From an uncultured Adlercreutzia sp. (GTDB taxonomy: Bacteria; Actinomycetota; Coriobacteriia; Coriobacteriales; Eggerthellaceae): 18,929 nt of DNA. Location of the stretch: contig CABSMC010000048.1 in the NCBI GenBank assembly GCA_902478715.1, positions 1 to 18,929 on the forward strand, written 5' to 3'. Made by a program: the position numbers and the translations under genes. Positions 15,132 to 18,929 of this stretch are shown piece after piece. How positions within the stretch are numbered: the first letter of the stretch is position 1; every line of letters begins with the position of its first letter. The notes beneath the pieces were generated by a model that saw only the letters and a list, made by a program, of their open reading frames with translations, did no database searches and was not told the origin of the DNA.

Positions 15132-15988
15132 AGCCGTTCCTCCAGCGACGCGCGAAGGGCGGCGATGGTGCGGATGCCCACGGGGCTGCGAAGACCGTCC
15201 CCGAGCAGCGCCTCCAGCATCTCGGTGGTCTCCTCAGCGATGCGCGCGGCGCAGGCGAGGCCCTGCGGGGTGAGTGCGATTGCGATCTCTCGTTTGCTGG
15301 CGCAGGTGATGCGGGTGACGAGGTCCGCATCTGCGAGGCGCGAGACCGCCCGCGAGAAGGTGGGGGCGTCCAGGCAGAGGTGCCGCCGCAGCTCTTTGGC
15401 CGCCGTGCGCCCGCTGTTTCCCAGGGCCAAAAGCAGATGGCCCTGGGTGGCGCCCAGGTGCTGCTTTCGGCACAGACGGCTGAAATCGAGGGCCGTTTGC
15501 TGGCAGACAATGATGAAGGCGCTGTCCCCGCGCACCGGATCTCCCATCATCCGCTTCTTGTTGAGCCGCACGCAGGCTTCGAAGAAAAGTTGCAGGGCCT
15601 GTGTCCGCTCGTCGCCCTGCAGAGGATCCAGGGCGCTTTTGGCCGTGGTGATCAAACTTTGGTCGAGAGATGCGAGGAGCCGTTGGCCGGAGGGTGTTAT
15701 GGCGAGAGGGGAGCATCGGTCGTCATCGTCGCAGGTTCGCTTCTCGAGGGCTCCCTCCCGCACGAGCTGAGCGGCGCAGGCGGCCACCGTGGTGTAGTTG
15801 AGCCCGAGCGTCGCGGCGGCTGTCGCCGCGGAATGCTCGGGATGCTCGCTGATGAGCAGCAGCAGCCAGAACTGGTTGATGGTGGCGCCGCGCTCGGCCC
15901 GAAGCGCGCTGACGATGGCGCGCATCCATTGGTCGAAGATCAGGGCCGTCTCCGAGTCTTGCGCCCAATCGTCTCTTTCGTTGTCCAT
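15128..15988 (-). CDS. Tandem MarR-family transcriptional regulator (two MarR domains in one chain)
   Basis: The product is 286 residues, about twice the usual MarR length. Residues ~15-130 form one winged-helix domain: INQFWLLLLI, then AATLGLNYTTVAACAAQLVREGALEKR, then the wing DDDDRCSPLAITPSGQRLL. Residues ~155-275 form a second: ATQGHLLLALGNSG, then LRRHLCLDAPTFSRAVSRLADADLV, then a wing ending in REIAIALTPQG. MarR proteins normally work as dimers, so this may be a single-chain pseudo-dimer or a four-domain dimer. It is transcribed away from module 2, with 196 bases between starts, and is the obvious candidate to control it. ATG 15988 (minus) follows AGGGAGGGG. The stop is TAA at 15128-15130, overlapping the ygiQ stop. 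MarR members often respond to phenolic or other small aromatic ligands, but the ligand here is unknown. Confidence 0.9.
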   Translation of the reverse strand: MDNERDDWAQDSETALIFDQWMRAIVSALRAERGATINQFWLLLLISEHPEHSAATAAATLGLNYTTVAACAAQLVREGALEKRTCDDDDRCSPLAITPSGQRLLASLDQSLITTAKSALDPLQGDERTQALQLFFEACVRLNKKRMMGDPVRGDSAFIIVCQQTALDFSRLCRKQHLGATQGHLLLALGNSGRTAAKELRRHLCLDAPTFSRAVSRLADADLVTRITCASKREIAIALTPQGLACAARIAEETTEMLEALLGDGLRSPVGIRTIAALRASLEERL

Positions 15989-16014
15989 CGCCCCTCCCTT
16001 TTTGCGTATGTTTC

Positions 16015-16035
16015 ATGATACGCCGGCTGTGGCGT
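16015..16035 (-). promoter_or_regulatory. Candidate -10 box and palindrome upstream of the MarR gene
   Basis: On the minus strand TATCAT (16015-16020) resembles a -10 box and is identical to that of the TetR gene, but no -35 box fits. Directly upstream, ACGCC (16020-16024) and GGCGT (16031-16035) form a 5-bp inverted repeat with a 6-base spacer, placed as an autoregulatory site would be. Confidence 0.3.
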
Positions 16036-16096
16036 TTCGGGGACATGCTCCAAACGCTCAACGGTTTGCCGCGCGCTTCGGTGTCGTCTCGTCAAC

Positions 16097-16117
16097 AGTT
16101 GCTCTAGCGGCGCAACT
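16097..16117. promoter_or_regulatory. Candidate MarR operator upstream of module 2
   Basis: AGTTGC (16097-16102) and GCAACT (16112-16117) form a perfect 6-bp inverted repeat with a 9-base spacer. It ends one base before the -35 box of the module 2 promoter. TTGC...GCAA palindromes of about this size are common MarR sites. Confidence 0.5.
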
Positions 16118-16118
16118 T

Positions 16119-16147
16119 TTGCCACGCTTCCGTTTCCTCCGTATTCT
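16119..16147 (+). promoter_or_regulatory. Promoter of module 2
   Basis: TTGCCA (16119-16124; five of six) and TATTCT (16142-16147; four of six) are separated by exactly 17 bases. A start near 16154 would leave a leader of about 30 bases containing AAGGAG at 16171-16176. Confidence 0.6.
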
Positions 16148-16184
16148 TCGGCCCGTCTGATCCCGATCGAAAGGAGAAAGAGGG

Positions 16185-18032
16185 ATGGGAAGCAAGCAAG
16201 GGGAGAACACGCCTCGCAGCATGGACCGGCGCTCGTTTTTCAAGCTGGGCGGCCTGACTGCGGGCGCGGCGGCGCTGACGGGCGGCATGCTGGCCGGCTG
16301 CGCGCCGCAGAACCCGACCGAGATGGCCCAGACGGGCGGAGAGAACGAGACGGTGGCCGCATCGGTGCCCTACGCGGTCTACGACACCGACATCCTCCTC
16401 ATTGGCGGCGGCTTCGGTGCCAGTTTCGCTATGCAGGAAGCTTGCAAGGCTGGCAAGAACATGTTGGTGATCGATAAAGCGCCCTATGGCTTCGGAGGCG
16501 CTTTCGGCATGAGCTTCGACATCATGCAAACGTGGGTTCCCGGCGCTTATTATGAGACCGAGGAGGAGGTGCCCGTTGCTACGAAAATTCGTAACGATAG
16601 CCTCTACCGCAAGACGGGCGTCCAGAACGAGGTCGAGCTGAATCCCGATGTGGTCGTCGCTAACTGGGGCGAGATCCTTTCGGCACGCAACGAGGACGGA
16701 ACTCCTTTCTATATCTACGATTTCCCGACGACGCGTGGTTTCGAGCATTCCATGACGCGTCACTGGTCCGATTATTTCCGCTCCAAGGACTACGTCACGG
16801 TTCACGACCGCACGATGATCACCGACCTCATCATCGAGGACGGCCGCTGCCTGGGCGCCGTGGGCCTGCACCTGCCCACGGGCGAGTACCGTGTTTACCG
16901 CGCGAAGGTGACGCTGTCGGCCACGGGCGGCTGCACCCAGTTCTACGGTTGGAACTCCACCTCGGCGACAACGAACAACGTGCTCGACAATACCGCCGAT
17001 GTGGAGATGGCCCTCCTGCGCCATGGCGGCAAAATCGCCAACGCCGAGTTCGGCAGCTACGACATGATGGGCGCCTTCCCGCGCAGCTTCACGGCTTCGG
17101 AGGGCTCCATGGTCGGCGCTGACAGTGTGCATTCAGGCGACCTGATGGATTCCGAGGGAACCTACCTGAAAGACTACCCCGAAATCGCCGAGAAGGAGTA
17201 CCTGACCACCCAGTCGGGCGTTATGCAGGCGGTCGACGTGGTGGTGCGTGCTGGCAAGGGCAGCGAGAACGGCGGCGTGTACCTGGACTGCAAGCAGGAA
17301 TCCCTCTCCACCATGCGATGGATGTACCAGCGCAATGCCCAGCTGTTGAAGGAGAAGTTCGGCTACGACTTCACTGCCCAGCCGACCGAGGTGGTACCCG
17401 AAATGTACGAGCACGGCGGTGAACCCATCACCGATGACAACGCCATGTGCGTTGATGCCGAGGGTCTGTTCTGCGTTCGCGCCAACGCCGGCAGCGAGGG
17501 CGGCATGATGAACATTACCAATCGTCGCATGGGCCGTTACGCCATGAAGAGGGCCTTGGAATATCTGGCGGCCTATGAGGAGCCCGCATCCGTGACCTAC
17601 GAAGGAGTGGCGGCCGAGATCGCCCGTCTCGAGGATTTGCGGACGCGCACCGTGGACGATCCGCTGCGCCCCATCACCGTGCGCCGCAACATTCAGTACG
17701 CCTGCGCCGAGGCCGCTCGTCCCGTGCGTCCCACCGATGTGCTGGAGACGGCCAAAGCCGAACTCGACCGCATTATGGCGGAGGATATTCCCCGCATGGC
17801 GTGCGCCGACGACAGCTTGGTGCAGAACGCCGACTGGAAGGACGCCATCGAGGTGGTGAACCTGCTTGATATCGCTCGGCTGACCGTGGAGGCATCGCTT
17901 GCGCGCGAGGAGAGCCGCGATGCGTTCATCCGCCCCGACTTTCCTGAGACTGATGACGAGAATTGGAAGTGCGCGCTGGCCTACACGCGCGCCGAGGACG
18001 GCAGCCTGTCCTGCGAGAAGATCGCTTACTAA
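16185..18032 (+). CDS. Tat-exported FAD-binding reductase subunit, module 2 (probable lipoprotein)
   Basis: The product is 615 residues. The signal has DRRSFFKLGG (Arg15-Arg16), a hydrophobic core and a full lipobox LAGC with Cys39, so I predict a Tat-exported lipoprotein on the outer face of the membrane. The FAD fold begins IGGGFGASFAMQEA, where the third glycine of GxGxxG is Ala, and Asp replaces the usual Glu in VIDKAPYG. It shares blocks with the module 1 flavoprotein: NEDG, DRTMITDLI, GLHLPTGEYRVYRAK, ATGG, GWN, DNTADVEMALLRHGG and EASLAREESRD (REESR at 574-578). The HPTG site is replaced by FPRS near residue 298, and the region matching GANRLGGN reads GMMNITNRRMGRYA, so it differs from both FrdA and module 1. 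No haem motif is present. ATG 16185 follows AAGGAG by eight bases. Electrons should come from the iron-sulfur subunit encoded 35 bases downstream. The substrate is unknown. Confidence 0.88.
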   Translation: MGSKQGENTPRSMDRRSFFKLGGLTAGAAALTGGMLAGCAPQNPTEMAQTGGENETVAASVPYAVYDTDILLIGGGFGASFAMQEACKAGKNMLVIDKAPYGFGGAFGMSFDIMQTWVPGAYYETEEEVPVATKIRNDSLYRKTGVQNEVELNPDVVVANWGEILSARNEDGTPFYIYDFPTTRGFEHSMTRHWSDYFRSKDYVTVHDRTMITDLIIEDGRCLGAVGLHLPTGEYRVYRAKVTLSATGGCTQFYGWNSTSATTNNVLDNTADVEMALLRHGGKIANAEFGSYDMMGAFPRSFTASEGSMVGADSVHSGDLMDSEGTYLKDYPEIAEKEYLTTQSGVMQAVDVVVRAGKGSENGGVYLDCKQESLSTMRWMYQRNAQLLKEKFGYDFTAQPTEVVPEMYEHGGEPITDDNAMCVDAEGLFCVRANAGSEGGMMNITNRRMGRYAMKRALEYLAAYEEPASVTYEGVAAEIARLEDLRTRTVDDPLRPITVRRNIQYACAEAARPVRPTDVLETAKAELDRIMAEDIPRMACADDSLVQNADWKDAIEVVNLLDIARLTVEASLAREESRDAFIRPDFPETDDENWKCALAYTRAEDGSLSCEKIAY

Positions 18033-18067
18033 TCGGTGCCATTCTGCGAGTTCCAAGGAGATAGACC

Positions 18068-18760
18068 ATGAAGATAACTGTTAAGCGCTACGATCCCTCG
18101 AAGGACAATGCTCCCTATGAGACCACCTACGAGGTTCCCCACGATGACGAGTACATGACGCTTTTACAAGCCCTCGTGTACATTCACGAGAACGAGGAGC
18201 CGCTGGCCTTCGACTTCTCCTGCCGCGGGCGCATGTGCGGCCGCTGCGCTATGATGCTCGACGGCGAGCCTGTACTCGCCTGCGTGGAGCCCCTGCCTGA
18301 CGGCTCGCACACGGTCGAGCCGCTTGCGGGCTTGCCGGTGGTGAAAGACCTGGTAGTGGACAAGAGTCAGGTGCAGGAGAAGATCGCCGAGACCTATAAG
18401 CGCGTGCGCGTGGCCCCGCTGACCGAAGAGGATCTCCAGACCTACAATATGGAAGACGCCGATGAGCTGTTCGGCATCAATTACTGCGCTCGCTGCCAGG
18501 TGTGCACGGCAGGCTGCCCGGCCCGCGCCATAAACCCCGACTACATCGGGCCCTCCCATATGCTGGCCGTGGCCTTCCGCCACTTCGATCCCTACGACCA
18601 GGCCGACCGTATCGTGGAGGCCGTCCAGGGCGGGCTGTGGGATTGCACTATGTGCGGCACGTGCACGGCCCATTGCAACCAGCTCGAGATCGATCATCTT
18701 GCCATTTGGCAGAAGCTGCGCGATGCCGCTACTGAGCGCGGCCTCGTGAAACAGGACTAA
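18068..18760 (+). CDS. SdhB/FrdB-like iron-sulfur electron-transfer subunit, module 2
   Basis: The product is 230 residues. It aligns along its length with the module 1 iron-sulfur subunit with one small indel, and roughly half the positions look identical by eye (MKITV, ENEEP, CGRCAMM, DPYDQADR, EIDHL). The [2Fe-2S] ligands are Cys52, 57, 60 and 72. The two other cluster motifs are CARCQVCTAGCP (Cys140, 143, 146, 150) and CTMCGTCTAHC (Cys193, 196, 199, 203). Cys196 is the extra cysteine at the FrdB Val207 position; Asn follows the last cysteine where proline is usual. It has no signal peptide or membrane helix, so it is probably exported as a complex with the flavoprotein. ATG 18068 follows AAGGAG by seven bases. 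It is the last gene before a cluster of hairpins, so module 2 contains only two genes and no anchor. Confidence 0.92.
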   Translation: MKITVKRYDPSKDNAPYETTYEVPHDDEYMTLLQALVYIHENEEPLAFDFSCRGRMCGRCAMMLDGEPVLACVEPLPDGSHTVEPLAGLPVVKDLVVDKSQVQEKIAETYKRVRVAPLTEEDLQTYNMEDADELFGINYCARCQVCTAGCPARAINPDYIGPSHMLAVAFRHFDPYDQADRIVEAVQGGLWDCTMCGTCTAHCNQLEIDHLAIWQKLRDAATERGLVKQD

Positions 18761-18765
18761 GGTGA

Positions 18766-18786
18766 CGAGGCGCGCGGCAGGCCTCG
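18766..18786 (+). other. First hairpin after module 2
   Basis: CGAGGC (18766-18771) pairs with GCCTCG (18781-18786), with a 9-base loop, directly after the stop. No T run follows. A further palindromic pair, TCGGCC and GGCCGA, lies about 15 bases downstream. These may protect the 3' end of the mRNA. Confidence 0.4.
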
Positions 18787-18850
18787 CGTGACCATGCATC
18801 GGCCAGGATGCGGCCGACCGTGCCCCGTCTCGTTTTCACGATCAACTCCG

Positions 18851-18894
18851 GAGGCCCTTTCGTTTCCCTCCCTCCAAAGGGCCTCGTCTTTCCC
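18851..18894 (+). terminator. Terminator of module 2
   Basis: GAGGCCCTTT (18851-18860) pairs perfectly with AAAGGGCCTC (18876-18885) around a pyrimidine-rich 15-base loop, followed by GTCTTTCCC. The 10-bp stem and T-rich tail fit intrinsic termination. It lies 90 bases after the stop. Confidence 0.75.
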
Positions 18895-18903
18895 ATGGCA
18901 GCG

Positions 18904-18929
18904 CCCCTCGCGATCCCCCTCGCGAGGGG
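18904..18929. repeat. Repeated GC-rich motif forming a palindrome at the window edge
   Basis: CCCCTCGCGA occurs at 18904-18913 and again at 18916-18925. The second copy is part of CCCCTCGCGAGGGG (18916-18929), a perfect 14-base palindrome. The first CCCCTCGC can also pair with the last GCGAGGGG as an 8-bp stem. It may be a second terminator, possibly for a gene beyond the window; the edge cuts it off. Confidence 0.45.

Overview
The window looks like chromosomal DNA of a high-GC anaerobic actinobacterium of the Eggerthellaceae type (Eggerthella, Gordonibacter, Adlercreutzia or a relative). This rests on gene content and base composition, not on a database match. The signs are a multi-helix membrane LuxR regulator, two twin-arginine flavoprotein reductases with adjacent regulators, and strong G/C bias at third codon positions. 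No transposase, integrase, tRNA, rRNA or CRISPR array was seen. No gene-free stretch exceeds 300 bases; the largest gap is about 225 bases, at 11388-11611.

Layout. 3-1537: the 3' part of a LuxR-type membrane regulator and a small sulfite-oxidase-fold protein that lacks the usual cofactor-binding half, closed by a clear terminator. 1664-5639: a two-gene ABC system, MacB/LolD-type ATPase plus a very large FtsX-family permease with a long coiled coil outside the membrane. 5699-6247 (minus): a TetR-type regulator with a good promoter that contains a small palindrome. 6435-11387: module 1, a Tat-exported FAD subunit, an SdhB/FrdB-like iron-sulfur subunit, a phytoene-desaturase-like FAD oxidoreductase and a four-helix membrane protein. 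11612-15131: a divergent trigger factor and a YgiQ-family radical SAM protein. 15128-15988 (minus): a regulator built from two MarR domains in one chain. 16185-18760: module 2, a second FAD plus iron-sulfur pair, followed by hairpins and a terminator.

How they fit together. Modules 1 and 2 are paralogous two-subunit oxidoreductases. Each FAD subunit has an RR signal and a cysteine placed as in a lipoprotein. Each iron-sulfur partner has no signal of its own and probably crosses the membrane bound to the FAD subunit. Both iron-sulfur subunits carry an extra cysteine where E. coli FrdB has Val207, which predicts a [4Fe-4S] in place of the [3Fe-4S] centre. Neither FAD subunit shows the usual fumarate/succinate active-site motifs, and neither operon encodes a quinone-binding anchor. 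They are best read as reductases (or dehydrogenases) for unknown, probably different, substrates. Each is controlled by its own divergent regulator (TetR for module 1, tandem MarR for module 2), and the two proposed promoters share an unusual -35 region. This paired system is the most interesting part of the window.
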